DNA of 64,000 bases, taken from positions 651,650,468 through 651,714,467 of the forward strand of contig NC_081409.1 in assembly GCF_030272615.1 (NCBI RefSeq). The letters are read 5' to 3'. Source of the stretch: Cryptomeria japonica. Its lineage: Eukaryota > Streptophyta > Pinopsida > Cupressales > Cupressaceae. Position numbers and translations under genes: made by a program. This document shows positions 10,883-23,700 of this stretch, piece after piece; position 1 is the first letter of the stretch, and every line of letters begins with the position of its first letter. Under the pieces are notes generated by a model, which made no database searches, was not told the origin of the DNA, and saw only the letters and a program-made list of their open reading frames with translations.

Positions 10883-11717
10883 TATAAAGGTTTTTGGTGA
10901 AAATGAAAATGATTCATTGAAAAATTTGCTAAGTGCAAATCTTGTGAGAGGTGATCTAAAGGGAAGAGTGTAGAGGCAGAGTAAAGAGTGAGGAAGTGCT
11001 AATTGATTTAGCAGAGCATAGTGTGTGTGAAGTAGAATGAAAGAGTGAAAAGCTGAGGGTATGAGCAGAGAATCAACAGAGTGCAGAGTCAAGGGTATGA
11101 GCAGAGAACTGACAGAGTGCAGAGTCGAGGGTATGAGAAAAGAATCAGTGTAGTGTAGAGCACACACAATTGGTGCAGATAGAGTATGAGATGCATTGTG
11201 ATCTGATCAAGCTACCAGTAGCTATTGTAGTAGATCAACTTCCTATTGCTTTCTAACCATTGCAACTCAAAATCCCTTAACCGAGTGGACTTTAATAGGT
11301 CCCTTTGTAAAATCCCTTAATTGGGTGACATCTTAATTTATTATCCTAAGTCTTTTAACAAGGATACCTCGAATAGGGTAAAGGCACTAATAGGCCTTAA
11401 AGAAAATCTGTTAACTAGGTGGCACCTAACAGTGTCCTTGTAATCTCCTAACAGGGATGGCTCCTTACAAGGCATGCTCCAGAAGAGTACAAATTTTGTG
11501 AGCATCAACTCACACCATGGTTTTCTCCCATTTGGGTTTCCATGAGATAATTCTTGGTGTTATTGTGTATCTTTTTATGCATGCATGTTCTCCTATAATA
11601 ACAGTTTGCATTTATGAATATTAAGTTAGTGCAAACTTGAGTAAAAGGTTTTAATTCTATATAACCGATAGGTAACTAATTCACCCCCTCCCTCTCAGTC
11701 ACCGATAGGGACCAACA
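10883..11717 (+). repeat. Copia 3' LTR, second part
   Basis: Continues the LTR cut at 2385. It contains a GA-rich stretch with a tandem repeat and ends TTCACCCCCTCCCTCTCAGTC... ACCAACA, an LTR end style common in plant Copia elements. The CT-rich tract follows at once. Confidence 0.75.
11057..11164 (+). repeat. 36-bp tandem repeat, three copies
   Basis: GGGTATGAG recurs at 11057, 11093 and 11129, each followed by CAGAGAA..., ACAGAGTGCAGAGTC or a diverged form. It lies inside the Copia LTR. Confidence 0.8.
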
Positions 11718-12061
11718 CACCTTCCTCCCTCTCTTTCTTTCTCTCTCTCCCTCTCTTCAACTCTCTCTTTGGTCTCTTACTCTCTTTCCATCCCTTCCTC
11801 CCTCTCACTTGGGCTCTCTCTATCTCTCACTCTTTCCCTCACCCATCTCTTTATCTTTGACACTCAATCTCTCTCTCAAGTCTCTCTTGAACTTGAACTT
11901 GGGCTCTCTCTAGTCTCTCCTTCAACCCCCACCTCTCTCTCTTAGCCCCTCCCTTCCTCCATCCCTCTCTCAAGTATCTCTCCCTCTCTTTCTCTTTAGG
12001 GATCTACCTCTCTTTTTCTCCCTCTCTCAGGCATCTCTCCCTCTCTTTCCCTCTTTCAATT

Positions 12062-12097
<36 letters not shown>

Positions 12098-13053
12098 CTC
12101 TATATCTCCCCCTCTCCCTCACTGTCTCTCCTATTCTTTCTCTCTCACATTTCACTCCCTCTCTTCACATGCTTCCCCTTAACTCTCTCTCTCTTGGCAT
12201 ATTTCCCTTTAACTCTCTTTGGAACACTCTTTCTCCCCCTCCCTTTCTCTTTCTCTCTCAAGTCTCTCTCTCTACTATATATATATATATCTTCCCTCTA
12301 ACTCTCTCACTCTCTCTAATTCCCTCTCCAAGTATCTCTCCCCCTCTCTTTCCCACCTCCCTCACTTGCTCTCTCTTTAGTTTATCCCTCTCCTTTCCTC
12401 CCTAATATATCCCTCTCTCCTCTTCCTCTCTCTCCCTCTCTACTTCCCTCCCTCTCTTAGGTATCTCTCCCTCTCTTTCCCTCTTTCACTTAGGTTCTCT
12501 CTTTCTCTCCCTCACTCTCTCCCCCTCTCTTAGGTGTCTCTCCCATTATCTCCCTCTCCCTCTCCCTCTCCCCCCTCCCTTTATCTTTCTCTCTAAAGTC
12601 TCTCTTTCTTTCCCTCTATCTGTCTTTCTCTCTCCCTCCCACTCCCTTTCTCTTTCTCTCAAGTCTCTCTCCTTCTCTCTCTCAATTCTCTCCCTCTCAC
12701 TCTTTATCTCTATATCTCTCTCTCCTCTCTCAAGTTTCCCTCTCTCTCCATTTCTCCCATTATTTCTCTCTTAAGTCTCTCTCCCTCTTAGCCTCTATCT
12801 CTCTATCTCACTCTCCTCCTCTCTTAGGTGTATCTCTCTCCCATTCTCTCCCTCCCCTTCCCTATCTCTTTCTCTCCCTTTCTTTATCTCTTAAGTCTCT
12901 CTCCCTCTTATCCTCTATCTCTCTATCTCACTCTCCTCCTATCTTAGGTTTATCTCTCTATGATTCTCTCCCTCTCTCCCTTTCTCATTATCTGTCTTTC
13001 TCACTCTCTCCCTCTCTTCATCTCTCTCTCTAGTCTATTACTCTCCTTTAATA

Positions 13054-13080
<27 letters not shown>

Positions 13081-13084
<4 letters not shown>

Positions 13085-13347
13085 CCATTCTCTCTTACTT
13101 GGGTCTCTCTCACACATTCCACTCCCTCTCTTCACATACTTCTCATTAACTCTCTTTAGACCTCTCTCTCTCCCTCCATCCACATCTCAAATCTCTCTAT
13201 ATATACCCCCACCTCTCTCTCTCTCAAGTATCTATCTCTCCCATTTTCCATCTCATTCCTTCTTTCCCTCCCCCTCCCCCTCCCTTTCTCTTTCTCTCTA
13301 AAGTCTCTCTCTTTCCCTCTATTTCTCCAATTATCTCCCTCTCAAGT

Positions 13348-13426
<79 letters not shown>

Positions 13427-13640
13427 ATTCTCTCTTACTTGGGTCTCTCTCACACATTCCACTCCCTCTCTTCACATACTTCTCATTAACTCTCTTTAGA
13501 CCTCTCTCTCTCCCTCCATCCACATCTCAAATCTCTCTATATATACCCCCACCTCTCTCTCTCTCTCAAGTGTCTATCTCTCCCATTTTCCATCTCATTC
13601 CTTCTTTCCCTCCCCCTCCCTTTCTCTTTCTCTCTGAAGT
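13081..13640 (+). repeat. Direct duplication with 340-bp spacing inside the CT tract
   Basis: The block starting TCTCCCATTCTCTCTTACTT at 13081 is repeated at 13421. It includes CACACATTCCACTCCC, TTCACATACTTCTCATTAAC and ATATATACCCCC, with a few CT-length changes. Copies run about 13081-13300 and 13421-13640. Confidence 0.9.
13355..13424 (+). repeat. (TC)35 microsatellite
   Basis: 70 bp of uninterrupted TC dinucleotide immediately before the second copy of the 340-bp duplication. Shorter pure runs lie near 12064-12092 and 13974-14004. Confidence 0.95.
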
Positions 13641-13969
13641 CTCTCTCTTTCCCTCTAACTCTCTTTCCCTCTATTTCTCCAATTATCTCCCTCTCAAGTC
13701 TCTCTCTCTCTCTCTCTCTCTATGGTATTTTTCTCTCTTTCCATCCCTTCCTCCCTCTCACTTGGGCTCTCTTTGTCTCTCACTCTTTTTCTCTCTTTTC
13801 TTTCCCTTAGGCACTTTATCCTTTTTCTCAATTCTCTCTCTCTCTCTCTCAACCCCTCCCTTTCTCCATCTCTCTCTCAAGTATCTCTCTCCCTCTTTCC
13901 TCCCTTTCTTAGGTATCTCTCCCTCTCTTTCCCTCTTTCACCTGAGTTTTCACTTTATCTCCCTCTCAA

Positions 13970-14023
<54 letters not shown>

Positions 14024-15122
14024 CACTCTCTCTCTCTCTCTCTCCCCCCCCTCTCTCTCTCTCTCTCAGGCCTCTTTCTCCCACTCTTTTCCTCCCTCCC
14101 TCCCCTTCTCTCTCACTTGGGCTCTCTCTTAATCCCTCCCTTCCTCCATCCCTCTCTCAACTATCTATCCCTCTCTTTCTCTATTTCACTTGGGATCTCT
14201 CTTTCTCTCCTCTCATGTATCTCTCTCTCTCAGGCCTGTCTCCCCCACACTTTTCCTCCCTTCCTCCCTCCCTCTCTCTCTCTCACTTAGGCTCTCTCTC
14301 TCTCAACCCCTCCCTTCCTCCTTCCTTCTCTCAATTATCTCTCCCTCTCTTTCCTCCCTTTCTTATGTATCTCCCCTCTCTTTATCTCCCACTCTCAAGT
14401 ATATGTATCTCTCTCAGGCCTCTCTTTTCCTCCCTCCCTCACCCTCTCTCTCTCTCTCTCACCATCTATCCCTCCACCTCTTATCTCTCTCTCTCTCTCT
14501 CTCTCTCTCCCATTATTTCTCTTGGATCTCTCTCTATCACATTTCACTCTCTCCCTTCAAATGCTTCCCCTTAACTCTCTCTCTCTCCATCTATTTGCAT
14601 ACTTCCCTTTAAATCTCTTTGGACCTCTCTCCCTCCCCCCTCTCTCTCTCCCTCTCTTCTTTCCTCCCTCTTTCCCACCTCCCTCACCCGCTCTCTCTCT
14701 CTTTGGTTTATCCATCTCTTTCCCTCCCCATATCCCTCTCTCTCTTCCTTCTACCTCTCTCTACCTATCTACCTCACTTTAGTTATCTCTCCCTCTCTTT
14801 CCCATCTCCCTCACTTTCTCTCTCTTTAGTCTATCCCTCTCTTTCCCTCCCCCATCTCTCTCTCTCATAGGTATCTCTCACTCCCAGTCTTTTCCTCCAC
14901 ATCTTTGGTCTCTCTTTCCCATTCTTTCCCTCCTTGCCTTGCCCTCTCTCTCATTCCCCCTAGGTGTCTACCTCTCTTTTCATCTCTCTCTCTTAGGCTT
15001 CTCTCCCTATCTTTCCCTCTTTCACTTTGGCTCTCTCTTTCTTCCCTCTCTCAAGTATCTCTCTCTCTCTCTCCCCCCTATCAAGTGTATCTCTCCCCCC
15101 CATTATCTCTCTCTCCCTCCCC

Positions 15123-15165
<43 letters not shown>

Positions 15166-16014
15166 TCCAACTCTCTCCCTCCCTTTCTCTTTTTCTCTCA
15201 AGTCTCTCTCTCTTTCCTTCTAACCCTCTTTCCCTCGTTCCCTCTCTCCCTCACACTCACTTTCTCTTTATGTCTCAAGTATCTTTCCCTCTCACCCTCT
15301 ATCTCTCTCCCCCTCTCTTAGGTGTATCTCTCATGTATTCTCTCCCTCTCTCTTCCCTCTCCTTCTCTCCCTCCCATTATTTTCCTCCCCCCCCTCTCTC
15401 TCTCTCTCCTCCCATTCTTTGTCTCCCTCTCTTCCCCACCTTTCTCTTTTTTTCTCAACTCTCTCTCTCTCTCTCTCAAGTATATCTCCTCTCACCCTCT
15501 CTATCTCCTTCTCCCATTCTTCACCCCCTCACACACACACACTCTCTCTCTCTCTCTCCCTCCCCCCCTCTCTCTCTCTCCCTCCCACTCTATTTCTCCA
15601 TTTCTCTTAAGTCTCTCTCTTTCCCTCTCTCTCTCTTAAGTCTCTCTCCCTATCACCCTCTATCTCTCCATCTCCCTCTCCTATTCTCTCTCCCCCTCCC
15701 TTTATCTTTTTCTTAGTTGTCTCTCTCTATTTCCCTCTATCTCTCTTTCTCTCTATCCCTCCCTCTCATTTTCTCTTTCTCTGTCAAGTCTCTCTCCCTC
15801 TCACCCTCTATCTTGATCTCTCTCTCTCTCTCCCATTCTCTCCCTCTATCTCCCTCCCATTCTCTTTCTCTCTCTCCCTCCCACTCCCTTTCTCTTTCTC
15901 TCTCAAGTGTCTCTCCCATTCTCGCCATCTCTTTCCCTCTCTCCCTCCCCTTTCCCTCTCTCCCTCCCATTCTTTCCCTCCCTCCCCCTCTCTCCCACTA
16001 TCTCTCTCTACCAC

Positions 16015-16017
16015 TCT
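16015..16017. repeat. 3-bp target-site duplication of the CACTA element (left, TCT)
   Basis: TCT directly before CACTAGT, matched by TCT at 55004-55006. Three bases is the size expected for CACTA elements, but TCT is common in a CT tract, so alone it is weak. Confidence 0.6.
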
Positions 16018-16031
16018 CACTAGTAAAATTT
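16018..16031 (+). repeat. CACTA left terminal inverted repeat
   Basis: CACTAGTAAAATTT, pairing with 54990-55003 on the opposite strand (first eight bases identical, then A/T-rich). Confidence 0.75.
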
Positions 16032-16040
16032 GACAAATAA

Positions 16041-16200
16041 ATGACTACGTGACTAAAATTTTAGTCACGACAACTAAAAATGACTAAATTCTACTAATTT
16101 TTGTAACACCACTATAAATGACTAAATAAATGACTAATTTTATTATTGCATAAAAAAACACGACTAAATAATTAGTCACACATAAAAATGACTAATTATT
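16041..16200 (+). repeat. CACTA left subterminal repeats and palindrome
   Basis: TGACTAA or GACTAAAT words occur about ten times in either orientation. GTGACTAAAATTTTAGTCAC at 16049-16068 is a perfect 20-bp palindrome. This is the expected place for transposase-accessory protein binding. Confidence 0.75.
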
Positions 16201-16210
16201 TACCCATGGA

Positions 16211-18260
16211 AATTTTTATCTTTAAGTTACATTTAACTATCTCATTTAAATTAAAATTTAACTAATCTCTTCCCAACAAGTTGTTCCTTAAAAACATGAA
16301 TTTTCTAATAGTAAGCAAAGGGAGACAAATGGCGGGAAGTAAATTTGCATGTCTTTTTTAATTATTCTTCTGCTAGAAAAAATTCCAACATATTCACAGA
16401 AAAACAACATCACCTCTGCAAATTGCCTTCATCACCTGCCTTGTGCTTATTTAATTCAACTTTTATTTTGTGTTGCAAGTCACTCATAAATCTTCCCTCA
16501 CAACAATGGGTGCGAAAAAACCATATAGATATCGTTGTGGAATTGAATTCACAAAGTGAGCCATTAGAGTTTTGGAGGGAAAGTTTTTGAAGAATAAAAG
16601 ATACAGGTGCCTTTTTAGTTTCATATTCTAAATAAAATTTTGAGTGTTCAAATTTGAGAGCTATAAAAATTGTGGTGGAAGAAAAATGATGAAAATAATT
16701 CAAAATTATTTTATCGATTTGAGGAGCTATTTTGTTTAAGATTGCTAGACATTGAGAATTCATTTTTATAAAATCATCTATAGTATAATATGATGTTTTA
16801 ATTCATCTCCGGTTTCAATTTTGGGGGTTTGAAGATTCTATTAGGTTATCGGGTTTGAATTTATGATCTTTACATATAGTTTTATTTTGTTTACTTTTCT
16901 AAACCCAATCAGTTCCATCCTTTTTAGGAAAAGTTTTGCATTGTATTTCTTAAAAATTTCTTCAACAAGAATCGCATGCATATAGACAACCTTTATTAGG
17001 ATGGGTAGGAGAAATATTTTCTTGTTAAAACCCTTTTGGAATTGACCACAAAAGAATCATTGTCAAAAGACAAGCTGCAAACCATGCCTTCAGAGAAAGA
17101 CAAAAAATAAAAATAGTCCCCTATGCCACAAAATGACATAGCAATGAACACTAAATGGAAGCTTATAACATAAGGACAAAAGACTATGGATAGAGTCAAG
17201 AGTTACAATTTTTTGAAGATAACCATAGAATAAAGTTCAACAAAGAGTAGAGATTAGGTAGTCAAAAGACTATTAGGCCACTATGATAGATACACGATAT
17301 GAATCAGTCTCATAATGACTTATGACCGCTAATTCAGGGCAAAATGAATGACAAAAGATAGTGATTGATTGATCACTTGTTCAAAAATATCTATAGTGGC
17401 TTAGTATCAAAGAGTTAAGCAATCCAAGGCTTTCATAAATAGTTTCAAATTCTCCATGGCATCAATGAAGTAAAATAAAGAGATATAGAGGCTTCAAATA
17501 AGAGATGTAATGTCAAATCTTGACAAACCACAGAGTAGGGAACAATATAGGTTATTGTTTTTTCTCAGATTCAGTTATGTATAGGGGAAAATGTGAAACA
17601 AGGATGGAATCTACAACTACAATAGCAAGGAAATATTCTATAGAGCAGTCCTCTACAAAAGTTGTGTAATCACTGACTCAAGGTAGCACCTTCAATTGGA
17701 GCAATAAAAGATATCTAGTTTTGTACAATCATTTTTAGGAGCATGTGCATTTCTAAAGAGTGTTGTTTTACATCTAGTGTATACATTTATACATATTGAC
17801 CTAGGAGAGAATGTCTTCTTGTGACATAATTATAACCCTACCATGCTATTCTCAAATACCACTAATATTAAAATATTAAGAAACAAAGAATAAATCAATG
17901 TAAACCAAGCAAAATAAAGAATTTTTTTTTACTAATCATTAGATGAATCCACAAGTGAACAACTAGTTTATAGTTGTGAATTTGACCCTTATCCTTGAAC
18001 TCAACCTTACAGATAAAAAATAATAATATATAAATTCCAAAATAAATATCAAATTAAAAATCTGTCATGGAAAATCCACAAACATACCAATTTCTTCAAT
18101 TGTAAAGATAAATACTTTTGTCTTCCTAAATATATTGGACTAGCCTACACTAAACTTGAGTAAAGTTTAATTTCTATTACACTATGCAATGGCATGGGAC
18201 ATCCCCATGAGAACAAGTGCTTACATAAGATCTTGTGCTAAACATACCTAGCTATGTGCT
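16211..18260 (+). other. AT-rich CACTA interior, no gene recognised
   Basis: About 2 kb between the left subterminal repeats and Copia B. The frames present are under 120 codons and show no family motif on either strand. It probably represents decayed original sequence of the CACTA element. Confidence 0.5.
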
Positions 18261-18360
18261 TGCTGATAGCAGGGTAGAAACAATGTAGGAAAACTAAGAG
18301 GGGGTGGGGTGAATCAGTTTTCACGAAACTCAACCAAATTAACAACTTTAGATCTGATTA
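18261..18360 (-). repeat. Copia B 3' LTR, distal part
   Basis: Matches 32005-32107 (GAATCAGTTTTCAC..AAACTCAACC, GATCTGATTA). It is interrupted after GATTA by Gypsy B and continues at 26187. Confidence 0.88.
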
Positions 18361-19567
18361 TGTAGCGTCCTAAAATTGTGACACTTGCAATTTTGACTGC
18401 ATTTCGGTCTTCATGATGGCGATGCAACACGCAACCTGAATGGAGACCCTGAAACTTGCTCACGACACTGAAAACTGCATTTTTCAAGCACCCTGGCCTA
18501 AACCTCCTTGCACCCTGCTGTCCCGAGAGGTGGGACCAGAGTGCCCAGCGCCCTGGTCCCTGGGTCCTATTTTGGGCCCGGTCTCCTAAGGGGTCTCGGG
18601 TCTTTTTGTTTGCAATTTGGAAATTAACTTTCCTGGTCGGCCTAAGGTCGGGAAAATCAGTCTATCAGCCCTAAATGACAAGTATATAAACTACATTTTT
18701 CTCTCTCATTTAGAGATAACACATACATGATGAAAAAGGCATGGAAACTATACTCAAGCATTCAAGCATTCAAACATTCCTTCTAAGTCTCCATTCAAGG
18801 CTAAGTGTTACATTCAAGACAAGGATTCAACCATTGAAGAGGAGATCACATACTACATGCTACATACAACATACCACTACAACATACAACATACAACATC
18901 TAAACCTTCGCACATAAGGATACAAACATCCTTAGAACAAGGTATTAGTACTTGTTTTATAGTCATTTACATTTACAGCTCTTGCTCATTTCTTGGTTAA
19001 TTCCAAAATCGGGGTTTGACCTAAAGGCAAACCCCTAATCCCTAACCCCCCAATCGTCTTCGCTTTTCTGTGTGTAGGTTGCAGGTACGCGGCTGAAATT
19101 GAAGATCTGGAATCCTTGTGCAGAGACGAATGGATCCCCCTTCGTTTCGCAAATTTTTCGGAGGACCGTGGCGCTCGGGCACCATCGTCCCGACAACTTT
19201 TGCTCAAATTTGCAGGACAGCGCCGTATCGACATTTTACTGCTAATTCCAGGTCCGTAGCTTCATACTGTATTCCTATCTCAATTTATAAGCGAATCTTT
19301 ATCACTTTCTATGCATGCTTAGCTTAATTCTTCTATCAACATTCTTTACAAAAGAGGGTAGCCTTGCTGTCTTAACCCTTGAAACACATTTAGCATCCAA
19401 TCTTGCATTGCGTGGGATTGGATCTTGTGGGTTTCAACCCCTCTTTTGAATGTAAAGTCTCTCCCCTAAGTGAAAAACCATCGAATCCTAGCGAACCTCC
19501 CTTCTCTCTCCTCGGAGTTGGAAGAGGGGAGAACAACTAGGGTTCGATCGCGATTTTCCGCTTTACA
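18361..19567 (+). repeat. Gypsy B 5' LTR (1207 bp)
   Basis: Starts TGTAGCGTCC, ends GCTTTACA. It carries one CCCTGGTCC GC-rich unit near 18550-18570. It shares its first nine bases and a GGGGTTTGAC...GGCAAA segment with the Gypsy A LTR, so the two families are related. Confidence 0.95.
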
Positions 19568-19570
19568 TTT

Positions 19571-19589
19571 TGGTGAACCCGACGTGAAC
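19571..19589 (+). promoter_or_regulatory. Putative primer binding site of Gypsy B
   Basis: TGGTGAACCCGACGTGAAC, 3 bases inside the 5' LTR, identical to that of Gypsy A. Confidence 0.75.
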
Positions 19590-20739
19590 ATCCTTTCTGA
19601 TTTTTCATGCTTAGATCTGAAAAAAATTGATTACATTTCCATGTTTGATCTTTTGCAAAATTTTAGAGGTGATTGCATAAAAACCCTAAATTTTCTTTTT
19701 AGTAATTGAACCTGCGAAATGTCTAAATGTTAATGCCTATTTCAGATCTGCCCTTCTATTACAAATTTTCAATTCATATTTGTGCTTTAATTCTGAAAAT
19801 TAAGTGGTTAAATGTCAAAACCCTAATTTTTGAAACCCTCTTGATTCAACCTTTGTCCGACAATTTCACTGATCAAAACATTTCCAAATCAGCTGTAACT
19901 TTGGATTCCGCAATAAAATCGCAATATCTTTCATCCCTGAAAATTTGGAAAAAAGTTGCGAGGACTGTGGCGCCGAGCGCCATCGTCCCCGACATTTTTT
20001 CCGAAATTTCAGGAGTGAGATCTTACTGTATTTTTCTGCTAAAATCCAGAATTTTGGCTGATTTTATCAATTTTAACACCTTCAAAATTACAGTCAAAGT
20101 TGGTCTTGTGATTGCTTGGATTAAGGCTTCTAAACATTTAAAAATCATTGAAATTGAAATTTTGTGTCAAAATTGTGTTCTTACTGTCCTAAATCTGAAA
20201 AGTGTGTTATCATTCATTAAAAATTTCAGTGCTTTATTCAAATTCTTGCATTTTGTGACTTTTGAAATTAAGTGCTTAATTACAACAACTTTGATTTCCG
20301 CTTTCAAAATTGAATTTTTGCGTGAAATTGAGTCAATTTTTAAATTTCAAAATTTGCATTACTCTTGACATTCCCTCTAAAATCATAAAATTCAAAATTT
20401 CAGTTTCCCTCTCTTTTTCAAAATTCAAATTTTGCATTTTTCGACAATCTTGATAGGGTTCAATTTTGAGATTACAACTTTAATTTGGCCTATCTACAGA
20501 TCGTAAAATCACTCAATTTTTTCAGATTAGCTCTAAAATCATCATACCTTTCATCCCTGCAAATTTCGAAAAAATTTGCAAGGACCGTGTTGCACTCCGG
20601 GCGCCACGGTCCCGGGCATTTTTTCCAAAATTTCGGGAGACTGTTGTGATTGCATTTAACAGCTTAAATCCAGAAGATTGGCTAATTTTACTGAAAATTG
20701 CTACCTCTAAATTCAAAATCTTCTCTCTCTTTCTAGTGC
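19590..20739 (+). other. Gypsy B leader with GC-rich hairpin modules
   Basis: 1.15 kb of AT-rich leader. Two GC-rich islands, near 19962-19996 and 20581-20619, contain GGAC...GGCGCC...GTCC inverted repeats followed by CATTTTTTCC and A/T. A 213-codon frame at 19727-20368 runs through the first island but has no recognisable domain and is probably chance. Confidence 0.6.
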
Positions 20740-23700
20740 ATGAGTTTTACAACAATAAGCCCTACTTACACTATTCCCGTTAGACAAAGCCGTAGAATTA
20801 AGTCTTTCCAAGGTTTAACTACTGAGGAGATGGAAGCTAATTTGAATAGCCTTTTTAACGAGGACATGGGTAATTCCTCTAATCCTCCTAATGATGAAGA
20901 AGCTCTCCATGAGGTTTCTGAAGAACAACTTTCGAAATTGGATAACCAATTTGACGATTTTCGACAATGGATGTCTCAAGAATACCCTGATAGTCAAGCT
21001 CTTCCTTTAATTGAGGGTCTAAAACATATGCTTCAAAGTGATAAGAATGGAATTGATATTTTGCGTGGTATTGCACACATTGTGGGTTCGAATGTGATGC
21101 CTATGAAAAGTTGTGCTAAAAATTTAGGTTATACAAAACCTCCTACTCAAGTCAATCATTCTATTCCTTTGACAACTCCTATTGCTAGTATACCTACCTT
21201 TACATCAAACATCATGGCTACTTCTATACAAGACATTCCTCCCGTGATTACTAGTCATGGGGGCAACCCTTCTTCTTCAATTAACCCTCTTCCTTCATTC
21301 AATCCGACTTCTTCATTCATTCCTTCAATGAGTGTCCCTATTATATCACCACAAATGAACATGACGCAAGGGGGCAATTCATTTAACCATTCCATCCCTC
21401 CTCGTAGTATTCCTCCTGTCCAATCATCTCCTATGACTAATTATCATAGAGCCCCACCACCTTACTCTTTACCTTCTTTCAATAACATAACACCTCCATC
21501 TCAATCTAACACATCCAATATGAATTCTTCGACTGAAGCGACCATTAACAATCTTGCACAAACTGTCTCTTCTTTACAGCAACAAATTGCCTCTATGAAT
21601 CAATCTAAGTTTAGTGTGCCCACATTTGATGTCGCGAGCCCACTTTCTCTTGACATTGTTTGAGCTATCCCTCCTAAACATGTTGAAATCCCGCATTTGG
21701 AACTTTATAATGGTAAAGGAGATCCTCTAACACATGTTAAGACTTTTCAAACAATATGTACCGATTTTGCTTATGACCAAAGGTTGCTTGCAAAACTGTT
21801 CACTAGAACATTAAGTGACAAAGCCCTACAATGGTATTGCTCATTGCCTTCTTATTCTATTACTTCTTTCGAACAACTTGCAAATGCTTTCATTCAACAA
21901 TTTCAAAACAATATAAGTCCTAAAGTTACTTTGATTGATTTAATGCATTGTAAACAAGGTGTTAAAGAAAAAGTGACTGATTTCATTGGTAGATATAAGC
22001 ATTTGTATGCTCAAATTTCTTTTCCAGTGCCTGACAATGATATTCAAAGAATCTTTATTTCTAATTTACAAAAAGATATTCGAGACAAACTTCTGTTTTC
22101 TGAGTTTACTTCTTTCCAACAGTTGTGTGCAACTCTTCACAATTATCAACTGACTGTGAGTCAAATGGAACAATCACATCCTATGGCTCCGAGTGATAAG
22201 GGTGATAGCAGTCAACAACCATTTGGGAAGTTTAAACCGAACAGAGATTCCATCAAATTCAATGAAAACATCATCAACAACAATGTGAATGCAGCATCAG
22301 GTGTGCCTCCTATTTCTAAATTTTTCAAGAAAGAAAGAAAGTATACTCCTTTGAATGAATCATTGCATAGTATTATGAATAAGTTATTGGAACAAAATGT
22401 GCTTACTCTTCCTCCTATAAGACAAATTGATCCTGCAAAGATTACTTCACCTTATTTTGATAACAAATCTTTTTGTCAATTTCACCGTTAGCCTGGGTAT
22501 GATACTGAAAAATGTTTTTCTCTAAAGGGTAAAATTCAAGATTTGATTGATAACAATACTATCTCTGTTTCTGGAGTGAATGATAAAGGCAACACATCTG
22601 TAGCTTCTCCTAACCAAAATCTTTAGATTTTCACTGATCCATTGCCTTCTCATACCTCTAATGCAATTGAGGCTAATGATTCCTCTCTCTCATTTGATGG
22701 TCTTGTGTCTATGACTCTGAATGTGATTAACTTTGTAGAGCAGCAAGAAATCCCTAAAGAACCTTCCATCACATTTGATTCCAGTGAAACCATTAGGGCA
22801 CCTGATGGTCCTTTATACATAGTTGCAAAAGTTAAGAATACACCTTGCCGTGGAGTGCTTATTGATCCTTCGTGCATGGTTAATATTATTACTGAAGAAT
22901 TTCTTTTTACTTTGCAATTGAATCAAGTGATATATGACAAAACAGATGTGATTGTGAAACTATTTGATGCATTTTCTTCTCCTGCAATTGGTTCTATTAC
23001 ATTGCCTATTGAGGTCCATAACAAATCTCTTGATGTGAACTTTGCTATTATTCCATCTTCCGAACAATTTCGTGTGAAGCTTGGCTATCCTTGGCTATCT
23101 TCCATGAAAGCTATTGCTTCTCCTATTCATAAGTGTTTGAAATTTCCCCATAATGGTGAAGTTGTTATTGTCAATCATAGTCTCTTTAAACCAGCTGAAA
23201 GAACCTCTAGTGTTCCTATTGATTACTTTTGGCCTAAACAATTCCAATCTCTTCCTCCGCGAAGTGATCATCTTTTCAAATCTTATCAAAAGTGGAAAAC
23301 AGATATGATCCTATCTCTAAGTGAACCTAGAGCACCTAAACTTGATATTCCTATCATTCTTGAGAAGGAAGTTCTTCCTTTGAAAGATAAAACTAATGTC
23401 TTTCCTCAAGAAGATTCTCAACCCATCCCTATGGATGTGACTATGTCTATACCTAATAAACTTCCTAAGAGTAGACCTATACCTCCTCGTCATGATGGAC
23501 TTGGTCTTCTCCCTAAACCAAAAATTCCTCCTTTATATGGAGCAGTTCCTCCTCCTTTTTATAGAGAGAAGAGACCTTCTTCTTCTCCTATTATCCAGCC
23601 TAAGAGACCTCAACCTAAACACCCAAGTGCTAAGGATGAGAACATTCCTCCTCCTCAGTCTTCTCCACTTCCTACTAAGACTAGATGAAATCGTTCTGCA

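Larger units (their letters stand above)
1..11717 (+). mobile_element. Ty1/Copia element, 5' part outside window, 3' LTR split by Gypsy A
   Basis: The visible part consists of the polyprotein end (1-1347), a short 3' untranslated stretch with a purine tract at 1521-1531, and a 3' LTR in two pieces (about 1533-2385 and 10883-11717). The two LTR pieces rejoin cleanly once Gypsy A and one copy of its TATGG duplication are removed. The LTR ends in a CACCCCC-rich stretch and ACCAACA, after which the CT-rich tract begins. Its 5' LTR and target duplication lie left of the window, so completeness cannot be judged. The exact LTR start is uncertain by a few bases because the expected TG appears mutated. 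Confidence 0.85.
11718..16017 (+). repeat. Pyrimidine-rich (CT) low-complexity tract, left part
   Basis: 4.3 kb of nearly pure C/T on the plus strand, built from variants of CTCTCTC with recurring CAAGT, ACTTGGG and CCCTCCCTT words. The many frames in it are Ser/Leu/Pro strings on this strand and Arg/Glu/Gly strings on the other, with no protein character. The tract is cut at 16017 by the CACTA element and resumes at 55004. Confidence 0.9.

Noticed and set aside
11718-16040. Many long frames (up to 334 codons) in the CT-rich tract
   Set aside because: They are Ser/Leu/Pro or Arg/Glu/Gly strings created by CT/GA repeats; a pyrimidine-only strand cannot contain stop codons, so length means nothing.
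19040-19050. CCCTAA/CCCTAAA words as interstitial telomeric repeats
   Set aside because: Only isolated one- or two-unit occurrences within LTRs and leaders; no tandem array.
19727-20368. 213-codon frame in the Gypsy B leader
   Set aside because: AT-rich, no domain, runs through the GC-rich hairpin module, and the position is the untranslated leader.
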